Part shown: positions 31,900-44,500 of the stretch, piece after piece | How the letters are laid out: every line of letters begins with the position of its first letter | How positions within the stretch are numbered: position 1 is the first letter of the stretch | Assembly: GCA_008638375.1 (NCBI GenBank) | Contig: CM018048.1 | Span: forward strand, 1,628,642 to 1,692,641 | DNA from: Nyssa sinensis | Taxonomy: Eukaryota > Streptophyta > Magnoliopsida > Cornales > Nyssaceae | DNA length: 64,000 nt | Reading direction: 5' to 3' | The notes under the pieces: model-generated | What the model was told of the DNA's origin: nothing | What the model saw: only the letters and a program-made list of their open reading frames with translations | Database searches by the model: none | Program-made: the position numbers and the translations under genes

Positions 31900-33800
31900 C
31901 TGCCCCCTTCCGAGCAGCAAAAGATTGTTGAATTCCTGAAAAATAATCATGTCAGTATTCGCTTGGGAGACCAAGGATATAGAAGGGATAAAACCTAACT
32001 TCGTCTCCCACAAGCTCATGATTGATCTAGACCACCCCTTAGTGAGACAAAAGAGGAGAACGTTCGCCTCTGAACGCCACAAGATCATCAATGAGGAAGT
32101 CTAAAGGCTGTTAGATAGCAGAATAATAAAAGAGGTATTCTACCTTGAATGGCTCGCCAATACAGTCCTTGTCCAAAAAGAAGAATGGAAAGTGAAAGAT
32201 TTGCGTTAACTACACAGACCTCAACAAAGCCTGTTTTAAAGACAGCTTCCCTCTTCCAATGATAGATTAGCTAGTTGACGTAACCGCAAGGCATCAGCTT
32301 ATGAGCTTCATGGACGCATACTCTAGGTACAATTAGATTTAGATGTACCCCCCAGACCAAGAAAAGACAGCCTTCATATTCGAACGATGTCTCTATTGCT
32401 ATAGAGTGAATACCGTTTGGTCTGAAGAACATTGGAGCCACATACCAACAGTTGGTAAACAAAATGTTTGGCTCCTTAATTGGAAACACAATGAAGGTCT
32501 ACATTGATAACATGCTAGTCGAGAGCATTCAGAATAATGACCATATCCAACACCTAAGCCAAACGTTCAACATCCTAAAGCAGCATAAGATGAAACTGAA
32601 TCCCTCAAAGTGTACCTTCGGGCTCACTAAAGGGAAGGTCTTAGGTTTTTTGGTTTCTTAGAGGGGAATTGAGGTAGACCCCACGCAAATAAAAGCTTTC
32701 ATAGAACTAGAGTCACCGAAGACCAAGAAAGACATCCAAGGTCTAAACGGAAGGATAACAACTCTAAACTAGTTCATCTCTAAATCTACAGACCAATGCC
32801 TTCCATTCTTCAAAGCCTTAAGGGAGAGTAAGGCCCTTGAATGGATCCCTAAATGCGAAAAAGCCTTCCAGGAATTAAAACAATATATGGCCTCCCCTAA
32901 ACTCTTATCAAAACCACTACAAGGGGAAAAACTACTTTTATACCTTGCAGTGTCAAAAAATGTCGTCAGCTCGGCATTGGTCAGAGAAAACAAAGGGATT
33001 CAGAGGCCAGTTTTTTAAGTCAGTAAAGCACTTCTAGATACCGAGAAGAGATATTTCGAAGTTGAAAAACTGGCCTTTGCCCTGGTGATATCCGCTCGGA
33101 AAGCTCAGGCCTTATTTTTAGGCACATCCCATTAAAGTCCCTATGTCTTACCCTCTGAAGTCAATCCTGCACAAGCCCAAGGTCTTAGGACGACTAGTCA
33201 AATGGTCTGTGGAGCTAGGAGAATTTGATATATCTTACGTACCACGGCCTCTATCAAGGGCCAAGCATTGGCAGATTTCATTGCAGAATTCACTCCAACG
33301 TTGTATGCTAAAGCTCACGCCAACATGGACACCTCGGTATGACAACTTTACACTAATGGGTCATCCACTGATAGAGGTTTAGGCGTTGGCATGGTACTTC
33401 ACTCCCCTAACGGAACCATAATTAAAAAAGCGGTTAGTTTGGGGTTCCGAGCTTCTAATAATAAGTCTGAGTACGAAGCACTCATCCTTAGGATAAAGTT
33501 AGTCCCTGAAATGCGGAGCCCAGAATCTCGAGGCATTCTCTGATTCCCAACTAGTGGTAAGCTAAGTTTTAGGAGAATTCTCCGCCAAAGATGACAAAAT
33601 GATCCAATATTCAGAGCTGGTGGGAACGTTAAGGCTCTCTCTCCATAAGTTTACTGTTCAAAAGATTGAAAGGGGCCAGAATTCCAGGGCCGATGCTTTA
33701 GCGAATATGGCTTCCCTTCTCAAGCCAGAAAGGGATTCAATGGTGAGTATCTCTTATCAGCCAAAGCCAAGCATCGAAGAAGCACAGTCCTTCCAAATCT
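31900..33800 (+). pseudogene. Reverse transcriptase and RNase H of the Tat-like element
   Basis: RT text runs from about 31930 through FMDAYSRYN (two stops at 32334 and 32340) to the catalytic box at 32500-32511. That box reads Tyr-Ile-Asp-Asn instead of the usual Tyr-x-Asp-Asp. LNPSKCTFGL and GKVLGFLVS follow. The connection and RNase H regions continue to about 33800, with LYTNGSST at 33346-33369, where the first catalytic Asp is Asn (33355-33357). Multiple frames are needed to read it. It is inactive. Confidence 0.85.
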
Positions 33801-33899
33801 CAAAACAAACTTAGAACTAGATGACTCCCATCATCCAATACATAAGAGAAGGATTGCTTCCCGAAGACAAAAATCAGGCCTGAAGGATTCAGATTAGAG

Positions 33900-34990
33900 C
33901 AACTCAATATTTGATCCTAAACGAAAGCTTTATCGAAGATCCTATACTCAACCTCTCCTAAGGTGCCTATCTCTAAAAGAATCCAAATATGTCCTAACCG
34001 AGATATATGAAGGAATCTGTGGAAACCATAACGGCGGCAGGACCATAGCCCACCGAGTTCTGACTCAAGGTTATTACTTGCTCGGCATGTTAAAGCAGGC
34101 CAAGAAATATGTCCAGATATGCGACAAGTGCCAACGATTTACCTCATACCAGCACCAACCCCATCATGAGCTCATTTCTATTGCCAGCCTTTGGCCCTTT
34201 GCTCAATGGGGGATGGACATTGTAGGGCCGCTACCGAAAGCCCCTCTAAACAGAAAGTACTTGCTGGTTGCCATTGATTACTTCTTTAAATGGGCAGAAG
34301 TCAAATCTCTGACTCACATCACAGAAGTAAAGGTGAAGAACTTCACGTGAAAAAACATAGTCTGTAGGTTTGGCATACCCTGCATTATCATTTCAAACAA
34401 TGGGACACAGTTTGCCGGAAAGGTATTCAGAAAGTTCTGTAAAGACTTACACATCAGTCACCACTTCTCCTCACTAGGGCATCCCCAAGCTAACAGGGAA
34501 AACAGTGGTCACCAACCACATAATTCTTGACCCCATTAAGAAGAGGTTGGAAGAAGCCAAAGGGAAATTGGTTGAAAAGTTCCCCGGAGTGCTCTGGGCT
34601 TACTGAACCATTAAAAAAATGCCTACTACGGATACACTATTCTCACTTGCATACGATACAGAAGGGGTTCATTCTTATCGAAATTGGCATGCCAACCCTA
34701 AGAATGGATGCCTTTGACCATGGAACCAATGATCATCAACTTGTAGAAAATCTAGACCTGCTTGAGGAAAGACGTGAGCAAGATGGGATCAAGACTGAAG
34801 CGTACCAACAGAGAATGGCTAAAAGCTTCGGTCAAGGGTTAAGACTTGTCAATTTTCAACTCGAGGACCTTGTCTCGAGGAGGGTATTCCCGAATACCGA
34901 AGATCCTACCACAGGAAAACTTTTCCTTAATTGGGAAGGGTCCTACAAATTAACCAAGATCATCCGACCACAACTTACTGGTTAGAGGAT
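33900..34990 (+). pseudogene. Integrase of the Tat-like element
   Basis: Zinc-binding end CDKCQRF, then WGMDIVGPLP with the first catalytic Asp. The second catalytic Asp, in the ISDNGTQF-type box, is Asn (AAC at 34396-34398). A frameshifted GHPQAN block and C-terminal region follow. Stops at 34348 and beyond break it. It would insert cDNA in an active element; here it is dead. Confidence 0.83.
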
Positions 34991-35009
34991 GTAATCGAGA
35001 AACCTGTGC

Positions 35010-35180
35010 CTAGGCCCAGGTCTGGTCCAACTTAATATACAGACCCCTAAAAGCCTTGTATCTATTACAAGTATTATAATTCTGGTCCATCTTAATGCAC
35101 AGACTCATAAAAGCCTTGTATCCATTACAAGTGCTATAGGTCTCCATCTTAATGTACAGACCCCCAGGCCTGGTTCATTT
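35010..35180. repeat. Short direct repeats after pol
   Basis: Three diverged copies of a unit with CTTAATRYACAGACYC and AAAAGCCTTGTAT CATTACAAG-like text, just before the 40-bp minisatellite. Confidence 0.6.
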
Positions 35181-35194
35181 TTTTAGCCACTACA

Positions 35195-35720
35195 CGCGCA
35201 ACAGGTTTGAAGCTTTCACCTTGATTTAATTGCAAGTGTTTCAAGTCTGAAGATTTTACCTTGATTCAATTATAAGTGTTTCAGGTCTAAAGATTTTATC
35301 TTGACTTAATTGCAAGTATTTCAGGTTTGAAGATTATGCCTTGACTTAATTGTAAGTGTTTTAGGTCTGAAGATTTCACCTTGATTTGATTACAAGTGTT
35401 TTAGGTCTAAAGATTATGTCTTGACTTAATTGCAAGTAGTCTCAGGTCTGAAGATTTTATCTTGACTTAATTGCAAGTATTTCAGGTCTGAAAATTTTAT
35501 CTTGATTTAATTACAAGTGTCTTAGGTCTGAAGATTATGTCTTGACTTAATTGCAAGTGTTTCGGGTCTGAAGATTTCACCCAAAATTAAGTGCAAGTGT
35601 TTGAGGTCTGAAGACTTTGCCTTGGTTTAATTACAAGTGTTTCAGGTGTTTTAGGTCTAAAGACTAAGTCTTCATCTAATTGCAAGCATCTTAGGTTTGA
35701 ATGATACTCCTTGCTCCCAA
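35195..35720. repeat. 40-bp minisatellite in the retrotransposon
   Basis: TTGACTTAAT/TTGATTTAAT recurs at 35221, 35261, 35301, 35341, 35381 and 35421, an exact 40-bp period, and continues to about 35700 with small indels: about 12-13 units. The unit core is GGTCTGAAGATTTTACC plus TTGACTTAATTGCAAGTGTT. It lies between pol and the antisense ORF. Confidence 0.92.
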
Positions 35721-35722
35721 AT

Positions 35723-37768
35723 TTAATCATAAGAAACCGAGATAAATAAAAGATCTTTCATTAATAACCCCGGAGGGTCAAAGAGTACAAATTTATAAAA
35801 ACAAAATAAAACAAAACAAATAAAAAAAAAAGAAAAGAAAACACCCCAATCAAGGGACTTCAAAAGAAGGGCAGTTTCTTCGGTTTCGGTAAACTTCGCT
35901 GGGGCTGCTTCGGAGGGACTCAGCTCGGGATCATCCAATAGAACCTCGTCCACTTTAGAGATATCGAGATCGGGGTAGAGCTTCTGGATTTTCTTCTGAA
36001 GCAACTCATACCCATGATTTGAGAACTCGCCACCCAGCCGATTTACTTCATCTCTGAGCTCCTTCTCTATATCTTCCTTGGCCACCTCTTTGGCTGCTTG
36101 AACACTGGAGGTCAACTTCAGAGCCGCCACATCCTCCACCTTCTCTTTCTCATTTTTCAGAGCATCTAGGTCAGAAGCTAGGGCATTCTTCTGTGACTCC
36201 AAGATGGCCACATTATTCAAAGATTCTTTAAATTTCTCCTCGAAGAAGAGAGACGCAAAGAGAAGTGTCCCGAGCTAAAGGCAAGCCTCATCCAGCTCGG
36301 CTTGGAGCTTATCCTCCCACTCGGACTCCTTTGGGAAGTCCATAATCGCGGCCATGGCATGTACGACCTACAAAAGATAAAGGTCAAACCAGTCAGAATA
36401 GAAGTAGGATAAAAAGGAGATAAGGAAAAAAAGGGCTAAATAAAGGAGTTTTACCCTTATATGTGAGACCAAAAAGGTCTCTGGCTATCATTCGGGGCTT
36501 TAGGCCTTTGAAAGCTCTATGAGGCAAAGACCCAAGAGTCCTCATAGGCCCTCTTGATGGTGGTTTCCTCGTTCTTGGCCGAGACAATGCTGGGGGGGGA
36601 CCGAGCTCAACTTCCCCTTACCGCAGGGGGTAGAGTGCACAAGGGAAATTGGAAGTGGTGGTAGCTCTTCACGAGTAACTAGCGTAGCTAGTTCTTCAGA
36701 GACTGTAAGTTTCGGAGAACTGGAAGCTCCTACTTTCAGTCCTCCTATTTTTCTTAGGAAGGGGAGGAACAACAGGGCTGGATGCCTTCCCAGTCTTCTT
36801 GGGTCTCGGCGTCCAACTCTACAGGATCGATTTCTTCAGTGCGACAAACTTGTCCTTCACCAGACCAACATCCATGAAGTTCTGGAGAGTTAATGTGCAG
36901 TCGTGAGGGCGGTCTAGTGGCTGTAGTCGTCGGTACCTCTTCTGAAGCTCTGGAATGAAGACTGATATTTTCCAAGCCTTCTTATCTGTAACAAAAAACT
37001 AGCGAAAAGTTAAACAAACTAAAAGAAAAGGCATGATTGGAAACCAAAGGTCTGTGGGCTTACCCTTAAAGCCGGTATGCCAAGGAAAAAAAAATTTTCG
37101 GTTCTCAAAATCTTCATGTTCTCAGCCTCCGTTGATAAAGAAGTAGCACTTCTTCCACATGTTTGTTGGAAATGGGTACCGAGGTCAAGGACTTGAACCT
37201 TTTGTCAAAGGACATGTAGTACAACCCCTCCGACTTGAGAAACTTCATGTCCATTTTACTCTAGATGAGGTCCAGATCTACCTCAACCCCATTCTGATGA
37301 CCTTAGACTAGGAAGGCCATAAGCTGCCTCCAGTTGTTAATGTTCAACTCGGTAAGACAGATCTTAAACCAACTAAAAAAGTAATTTATGAGGGGGGTGA
37401 AAGAGGAAATGCACACCAACCTCAAACCATTCAAGGTAGGCACAGATTTCCTCCCTCTTTATGTCTGATGGACGATCTATTCTCCTAGGGATCCTACAGA
37501 CTACATTTTTGGGAAAGTCAAAATGCATCTTGAGGGCATCTAATATACCCGCAATCATAGTACTCTCGCCTTCCTCTCTTCTCTGAGATCAGCCCGATGT
37601 GCCTACCTCCCTGATCTTGGATTCAAGGTGTGCTTCGAGAAGCAGCACCCTTGAATCACTGCTAGAAGAGTCACTCATTTCCTCAATTGGAAATGTCCCC
37701 TGACTACCTACCTCTACGATTTACATATTTTTCCCCCCACTGTCAAAATATGTGTCGAAGGACGACAT
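35723..37768 (-). pseudogene. Antisense ORF of the Tat-like element (Transposase_28-like)
   Basis: Read on the minus strand from an ATG at 37768 (MSSFDTYFDSGGKNM). It continues, with a few in-frame stops, through MSDSSSSDSRVL, then RIPRRIDRPSDIKREEICAY and WFEVG at 37400-37500, then LTELNINNWRQLMAFL, GVEVDLDLI and SNKHVEEVLLL. This run resembles the domain Pfam calls Transposase_28 ('putative gypsy type transposon'), found in extra ORFs of plant Gypsy elements. The C-terminal part, 35723-36220, is an open stretch of charged residues predicted to be coiled coil. The function of this protein family is unknown to me. A TATA box lies 243 bp upstream. Confidence 0.7.
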
Positions 37769-38010
37769 TGTTGTAAAATGAACACGATAAGAAAAAAGAA
37801 AATGCAGCAAAGCAGAATGCAGAGAAAGAACAATTGGATAAAACAAAAGGAAAGTTAAGGGGAGATGATGATTACCACTCACTAATCGGAGATCGGAGCT
37901 CAAGTGACGGAAGAAGTCCTCAAGTGCATTGAAAATCGCACCGAAATCTTCCCTTGCAGGCTTCAAAATAGTGAAGGAATCGTAAAAGAATCCATAAGGG
38001 AAAAGGCCAC

Positions 38011-38018
38011 TATTTATA
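38011..38018 (-). promoter_or_regulatory. TATA box of the antisense ORF
   Basis: TATAAATA on the minus strand, in TTATAAATAGTGGCC, about 243 bp upstream of the antisense ATG at 37768. The spacing suits a promoter with a leader of about 210 bases. Confidence 0.6.
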
Positions 38019-38229
38019 AGAAATCTAAGGGTGTCATTTAATGCCCCAAATCCCAACCGACGGTCAGCTAATGATGGCCTTGATTCTCGAATCGGCGGCT
38101 TAAGTAATAATGGTTCCATAACTGCTCCATTAAAGGTTTTTTGCTCAAAATGCGGAATGGTACATTGATAAGAATACGCATGACCCTTCAGAAACCCTAA
38201 CCTCAGTTCTGCGTGGGTCCCACAGAACT

Positions 38230-38247
38230 AAGGCTCGGGGGAGTAGC
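38230..38247 (+). other. Polypurine tract of the Tat-like element
   Basis: AAGGCTCGGGGGAGTAGC abuts the 3' LTR start TGATG, the expected site for plus-strand priming. Confidence 0.7.
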
Positions 38248-38710
38248 TGATGAACCATAAAATGACAGCCTAAACCAACCTTGACACGTGTATATGAGCT
38301 CTTTCATGTGCAGGTTAGGAAATGACACAAAGCTATTCAGATTTGACAATCCATGGGGATCCAGACATTTCTTAATTAGAATGACGCAGACCTTTCCTCC
38401 AGATCAGAGAGTTTGGAGTACGTACCTAGAGAGGTCCCGAGCTGATCACCACCTTATATGTTCTACTGACGTTGGAATAAGGAAACATAATGCAACATGG
38501 AAACTGCTATTCTCGGATGTCTTTCGATCCCTACTCTTGTGGGGAGCAGAGTTCAATATGGCAATTGCCATCTTCGGATATCGTAAGATTCTGATATTTG
38601 CGACTCCAAATCCTAATCAATTTAGGAGATCCGTAGCTTATAAATACAACCATAAAGTGTGCTTTTTAATTACGTTCATTCAATTATTTTTAGTTACGAT
38701 CTTTCTTTTA
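38248..38710 (+). repeat. 3' LTR of the Tat-like element, truncated
   Basis: 463 bp aligning with the first ~460 bp of the 5' LTR up to CTTTCTTTTA. The last ~130 bp and the flanking duplication are missing, so a deletion or rearrangement removed the end. Confidence 0.87.
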
Positions 38711-39164
38711 GTTTTGCACTTTTGAATAATAAAATAAGTGAAGAAAGTTAGCATTTATTCTAGTTTTATTTAAGATACAATTCCAACAAGTTAAGAATTC
38801 TCTTTGAAATTGTAAAAATATTTATCCCTTAAAGATGACTCAAACTTGAATGCATATCTTTCAAAGTCATTCCAATGTAAGAAAAACAAAAAACAAAAAA
38901 TATTTTTTAGCGAAAGTCAACCTAAAATTATCATGTTGTATAATCAATCTAAAATTAGTATTTGAAAATGAATCCAAAACAATTGAACCCATAGTTTGGT
39001 CTTTCTAGAACTAGAACTTCTGAATATGACAACCTAGAACAAATTTCCCTAAATCTTTCACAAATTAACACAACAAGAATTCAAGAAACTTCATTGTATT
39101 GCACACTTGATTCATTTGGAATATTATTTCTCTCTATCTTAATTATATTTAAGATAATTTAATA
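38711..39164. other. AT-rich intergenic sequence
   Basis: No gene or element was recognised between the truncated LTR and the probable solo LTR. Confidence 0.5.
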
Positions 39165-39169
39165 TATAT

Positions 39170-39786
39170 TGATGCTGTAACTTTTTGACCCGTCATGCCC
39201 CATGTTCTCTGATCGTATCAAGTCTGAAAAAGAAAAGAGTCAATGTGCCACCGGAGAGGGCTCCGGTGGTATCCTCTCCGATGGTTAAGTTAGATGGATT
39301 GTGGAAATAATGCTCTCTATCATAATAATTTCAAAAGGGTGATCGTAATCTCCCTTACATACCTCAAGGATTTGCCTTTATAGGCTGATTATCTGCCGGA
39401 GTTGGTAAGAGCTGGTACTGACACGGTATGGGCCTGCTGTTGCCTAACGGCGATGATCATGATTATCAATCTCAGCATCACCACCTACTCTGCTGTCACC
39501 AACTGCTTCCCTATCACTAACTACTTTACTGTTACCAACTGTTTCTTTATTTGTTGTACGCCGATGTTTGTTCTATCCTTCCGATGTCGGTAGGGCAAGA
39601 CGATGGCGACGATATTCTCAGTGGTCCGACGTGCTAGGTGAGAGGGAGGGGTACCCAGGCATGTGACGCTTCCGAGGTTGATGGACCAGTCTATACGTCG
39701 AGGTACCTAGACGAAACATGACCCGTACAGGGTTTAACTTAGACACGTGTCAGCTTCTGATTTGTTGACGTAATTTTGGCGTATCA
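39170..39786 (+). mobile_element. Probable solo LTR
   Basis: 617 bp from TGATGCTGTAAC to GGCGTATCA, with inverted TGAT/ATCA ends and flanked by TATAT at 39165-39169 and 39787-39791. Its higher GC content stands out from the neighbours, and no gag or pol adjoins it. It is unlike the LTRs of the other elements here. The TATAT duplication is low in complexity, which limits certainty. Orientation is nominal. Confidence 0.6.
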
Positions 39787-39791
39787 TATAT

Positions 39792-41535
39792 CTTTTAATT
39801 AACTTAGTAATAACTTTTTGAACAACCCCATTGATTTTTTTTTTGGGCTACGCTACTGAAACTCTTTTGATGTTATTAATTTATCAACTTTTATTTTAAT
39901 AAGATATTACATTATATATGATTTTTTTTCTACAAAATTAATTAAAATAATTCATATTTTAATTAATTTCTCACCAGCTTGACTAAATCTAACTATATCG
40001 TTGGTTAATTTTTTATTTATTATTATTATTTTTTTTTTATGTATTTGGGTTTTCTCATCAAACAAGTAAAAATACTCTTAATAGTTTGTGAATATTATTC
40101 AGTGAGTCTTATATGCTGTATGACAATGTATTTTTTCTAATAACATTCTGTCATATATATTATATCTTATTAAAAAGAGAAAATCATATCACACATGACA
40201 TAATATCATTAAAAAGACATATTATCATGTTATTGTGTCAATACTCATTTGAATTTTTTTTAGACCATTGATTTTGACTCCGCCTATAAATACCGAAGGT
40301 AACTATCTTTTAGTAACTCAGCTTTAAAAGTTAACTCCAATGATTGGTTATTTATTCTCTCAAAATCTGACTGACTTAAATGCTTTTTCAGATATGACTT
40401 TTATTTTAGTAGTTACTATCAAATTCAATGATTCATTGTTCCAAATGCACGGTCAAAATTTGACTAAGTTTTTCTTCTTCTTATTTCAATACTCAAACTG
40501 TAATGATAATAGGGAAGAAGAATGATAGTGTTAGTGATATGATTTATATTATTGTAACAAGTAAACTAGGTATTATCTGCGATAAGGATATATTAAAAAA
40601 TTTTAATGTATCCAATTAGGATTATGATGTAACTGCAATGCAATATAAATAAGTTGTAACCCGATTTTCTAATTAGTGAAAAAGATAGTCGCATCCTGTA
40701 AACGTAGATACATTATCGAACCACGTAACTTCTCTGTGTCAATTTCTTTCTTTCTTTCTAATTCTTGTTGCATAGATCATTAATTTCACAATAAATAGTT
40801 CTTTAAAAAAACAACATTTTACCATAAGAATAAAAGTGTCAAAAAATAATTTTTTGATATAATAGCACTACTAAAATTTAATTTTAACATGAGTCTCACA
40901 CCATCCGTTGAACGCTGAAATCAAACTCCAGATTTAACCCACTTTACAGATCCCTTACATTTTTATTCCAAAAAGCATATGGTGGAGCCAAAATTGGAAC
41001 TAAAACAGTAATTTCTGGCTATAAATTTTTTTTAGACCATTGATTTTGACTAATACAATTCATCTTAGTTAATCTGTTCAAAATTAGTTAAATTAAGAAG
41101 TATAGTTGTAATAGGTTATTAGTGTCTCTCTAAATTAATTTTATAATCATTTTAAATAAAATATAGTTGCAATAGCTCCAAATCCACCTAACTCCTTTTA
41201 TTTGATTTTAGAATTACTGTCGAATTTTTTCCTACTTCTCACATGTAAACTCCCCTTTTTTTGGCGAAGGTTGGATGCTTATTTCTACTTTGGACCGTCG
41301 ATTTGTGAGACGCAGTCTTCAGTACCTTTGATTAATTACTGACCGTTTGATCAACAGATCTTCCCACAAAACTGCCGAATGTACAGTGATTAATGCATCA
41401 CCGTGACACACCGTAGTCTTTGACGGGCCCTTCCGCGGCCGCTCCGTATTTAGGTTTTTGAGAGCTTCCCAATTTTCTCTCTCTGCTTCCCGACTTGTAG
41501 AGGGAGACGGCTCTGGATAGTCGGCCGAAGAAAGC
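39792..41535. other. Intergenic region and promoter of the G-patch gene
   Basis: AT-rich sequence. The last ~130 bp before the start codon are GC-richer and likely hold the 5' UTR. No further gene was seen. Confidence 0.5.
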
Positions 41536-44500
41536 ATGGCCGAATCGGAACCTCCTCTTTGCTATGTCGGAGTTGCGAGGAAGTCCGCTGCTTTTCGCCT
41601 CATGAAACAAATGGTAAGTTCAAATCCTTTCTTTCTCTCTCTAGACACAAACTTTTCTATAAATGAACATACATAGAATTGCTTCACATAACTCTTGAAA
41701 AGTGTTTGAATATATGGTTTGTTTGAGACTCTCAAACGGAATTCTCAATATGCGTACAAATGCATATTTAAAGTTTGATCGGGTGTAGATGTGTGTTATA
41801 GGGGTGGGAAGAAGGCGAAGGGCTTGGAAAAGACAAGCAAGGGATCAAAGGTCACGTTAGGGTTAAGAATAAACAAGACACAACAGGTTTCTTGCTCTCT
41901 TCGCTCCTCTCCTTCTCATTTTTGTGTATTATTTTGAAATTATGCTGTGTTTGCTTGCTGACAAACGTAGGAGAAGAAAAAGAATTGAAATTGTTACTTC
42001 AAACGCTGTTTGTTTGCGTCAAGAGAGAACACAAAAGAATCGGTTTTCTAATACAATATTTATGTTTCAGTTACCAGTAATCAAAACAACTTAACACAGG
42101 ATTCAACATTGTCTTTTGTATTACTTTATCATAATCCTCAGCAGTTTAAGGAGTGGTATTGAATTCTTGATCTGTATGAATTTGGGCTTGGCGTCATATG
42201 TTCTACCACTTTGATATTTGTTCAAATTGCAATAGGTATTGGTGTAGAAACGGCCACAAACAATTGGGCATTTGATACATCACAATTTGACAATATCCTC
42301 AAAAAATTGAAAGTGGTAAATTTCTTTTCTGAGTTAGACATTATTAATGGATGATGCTTTTGAAGACATTGACTTTAGTCTTTTTTTTTTTTTTGGTGGG
42401 GGGTTTAAATTTGTAGCAAGCGGTGGCAACGAAAGACGATGAAGGTACAAATAAATGGAAATGTGGAATTATTGCACTTAATTTCTTTTGATAAGTAAAT
42501 TATTGCACTTAATATCATGACATAACTCAATGAGGATCATCTTTGCATACATGCAACAGCTGTTGAGAAGGATGAGACTGAAGGCAAAGAGACTGATGCA
42601 TCTAAAGACCGCCAGGATTCAGTTGTCAAGGCTACTCGGCCACAAGGAAGGTCATTACATAATTGATATTTGACTCACTTTTTTGTTTCTGGGCATTCCA
42701 AAACTTGACTATTGATTGTTTCAGTACTATATACTTTTTCTTTTACTTCCTAATTAATTGCCAGATATAAGAAAAGAGAGAGAGGGAAGCTTGTCCATGC
42801 ATACTCTTCCCAGGATCTTGAAGGGATACTAGTTGTGAGTAGCCAATCTCAGTAGATTTTTTCCTGTGAAAAATAGAACCATATGCTTCTTTGTATCAGT
42901 ATTCAACTATATTAAGCCTAAAATATGTTCAAAATTTGAGTCCTAAATTTTCAATTATAATTTCTTTTACAATTTACATAAATGGCTTGTATGACTACTT
43001 ATGAAAAAATGGCTATTATGACCTATTATTATGCCAACTCTAAAGACTATTATTTGAATTGTTTCATGTTGATGGAAATTTAATTATTATGTTCCACCAG
43101 AACTCCTAATCTGTATGATTTGGAAGCTAGATTGCAGTTTATATATATATATATATATATTCACTTCTTAGTTTCTCTTGGTGTTATATACTGTAGGCAA
43201 AAAAAGTTGAGGAGTGCCCTCAGACTAAACATAATCAGGATGCCAAATTGGAGGAGCCATTGGAGGCATTTGAAAATTTTGTTTCTGATCTTGAAGGTAA
43301 CCTTCATTAGATGACATTTGTTTGCCCATTCTAGTTCAAGCCTGGATAACTGTTAAATTGTATGCTGTCCACATCAAAGTCACTTTACAATGCTAGATTA
43401 TTGTTCAGTTAAGTTGTGTGGCTTTCTTTCTGTCTTTTTCTTGTTAGATTCTTCTCTAGCCATTGTAAAATAAAATATTGATACTTTCTATTGAAAAGCT
43501 GTACTTTTTTGATTGGTTGGACAGGTGCTTTGTGAGACATTAAAACTTCGGGCCAATCCCCTTCATTTGTGACATTTTTTTTAATGCTTATAACTGTCAC
43601 CATCTTTCATAGTCTGATCCTGTAGTGTAACTTTCTCTACTGTATGGTGTTTTGTTGGATATTTGAATATATCTCTGCATATCTGGTATATTTAATGTCT
43701 ACTGGGTTACCATATGCTAGTCACTTGTGACCTTTCAATTCTCTCAACAAATATACTAACATCTTGCAGTCATTTAAATTGACGTGGGAACATTGTGGCA
43801 GGGAACAAAAATAAAGATGTTTCACCAGACTGGTGGGGTTATAAACTTGGGTTTATCTCAGGGGGTCTTCTTGGAGCAGAATCCAGGAGAAGGAAATCCC
43901 TCCTGGCTGAAAATGCTGAAAATTCTAAGGAGAGGACCATGTTCTGTGAAGAGGATCAAGAGAATCTTTACAACCTTGTCCAGGTATGCATGAACATATT
44001 CTTTTACTAACTTCTTGTGAAGTATGCAAAATTTATCCGTAACTCCCCGCTGTTCTCCCTCTTCGTCTCTCTCTGATCAATTAAAGCAACCTATCTGGGT
44101 TTAACCCATGCTGGCTTACTTTTGGCTGTCTGGTTTCGTTTTTTAATTTTTTTTTTTTGGTTTTGAGGGGAGGGGGTATTTCACTTCGTGTTATAGAATG
44201 TGTATAAAGAGGAAAAATTATTGGTTGCTGATTGTCACATTTATTAAAGTTATCATCTTTTCAAAGAATTTAGAAATCACGGGACTTAAAAACCCTGGGA
44301 TTTTAAATTCCGGTCTTCAGAATAGATGGTTTTTTAATTCTTCTTCTTCTTTTTAAAACCCAGGATTTCAATTATCAATCTAGAGAATCCAAAAGACAAT
44401 AGCCATTTTGTTTTAGTCTTATTTTCTTTTCTTTTTTTAAAATAAATTTTATTGGTAAGCCATGCAATAAAAAATGATACATTAGTAGATTTCAATTTTT

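Larger units (their letters stand above)
26427..38710 (+). mobile_element. Ty3/Gypsy (Tat-like) retrotransposon with antisense ORF
   Basis: 12.3 kb, of which 2.24 kb is an inserted second element. Order: 5' LTR 26427-27019, primer-site remnant, gag (split by the insertion), protease, RT, RNase H, integrase, minisatellite, antisense ORF on the minus strand with its own TATA box, purine tract, and truncated 3' LTR 38248-38710. An extra antisense frame between pol and the 3' LTR is known for the Tat/Grande type of plant Gypsy elements. All frames are broken by stops and shifts, so it is dead. It lies between DDA1 and the G-patch gene. Confidence 0.88.

Noticed and set aside
37721..38119. 132-aa minus-strand frame next to the 3' LTR
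   Set aside because: It spans the TATA box and leader of the antisense ORF in another frame; only its last codons overlap the probable start. It is more likely untranslated leader than protein.
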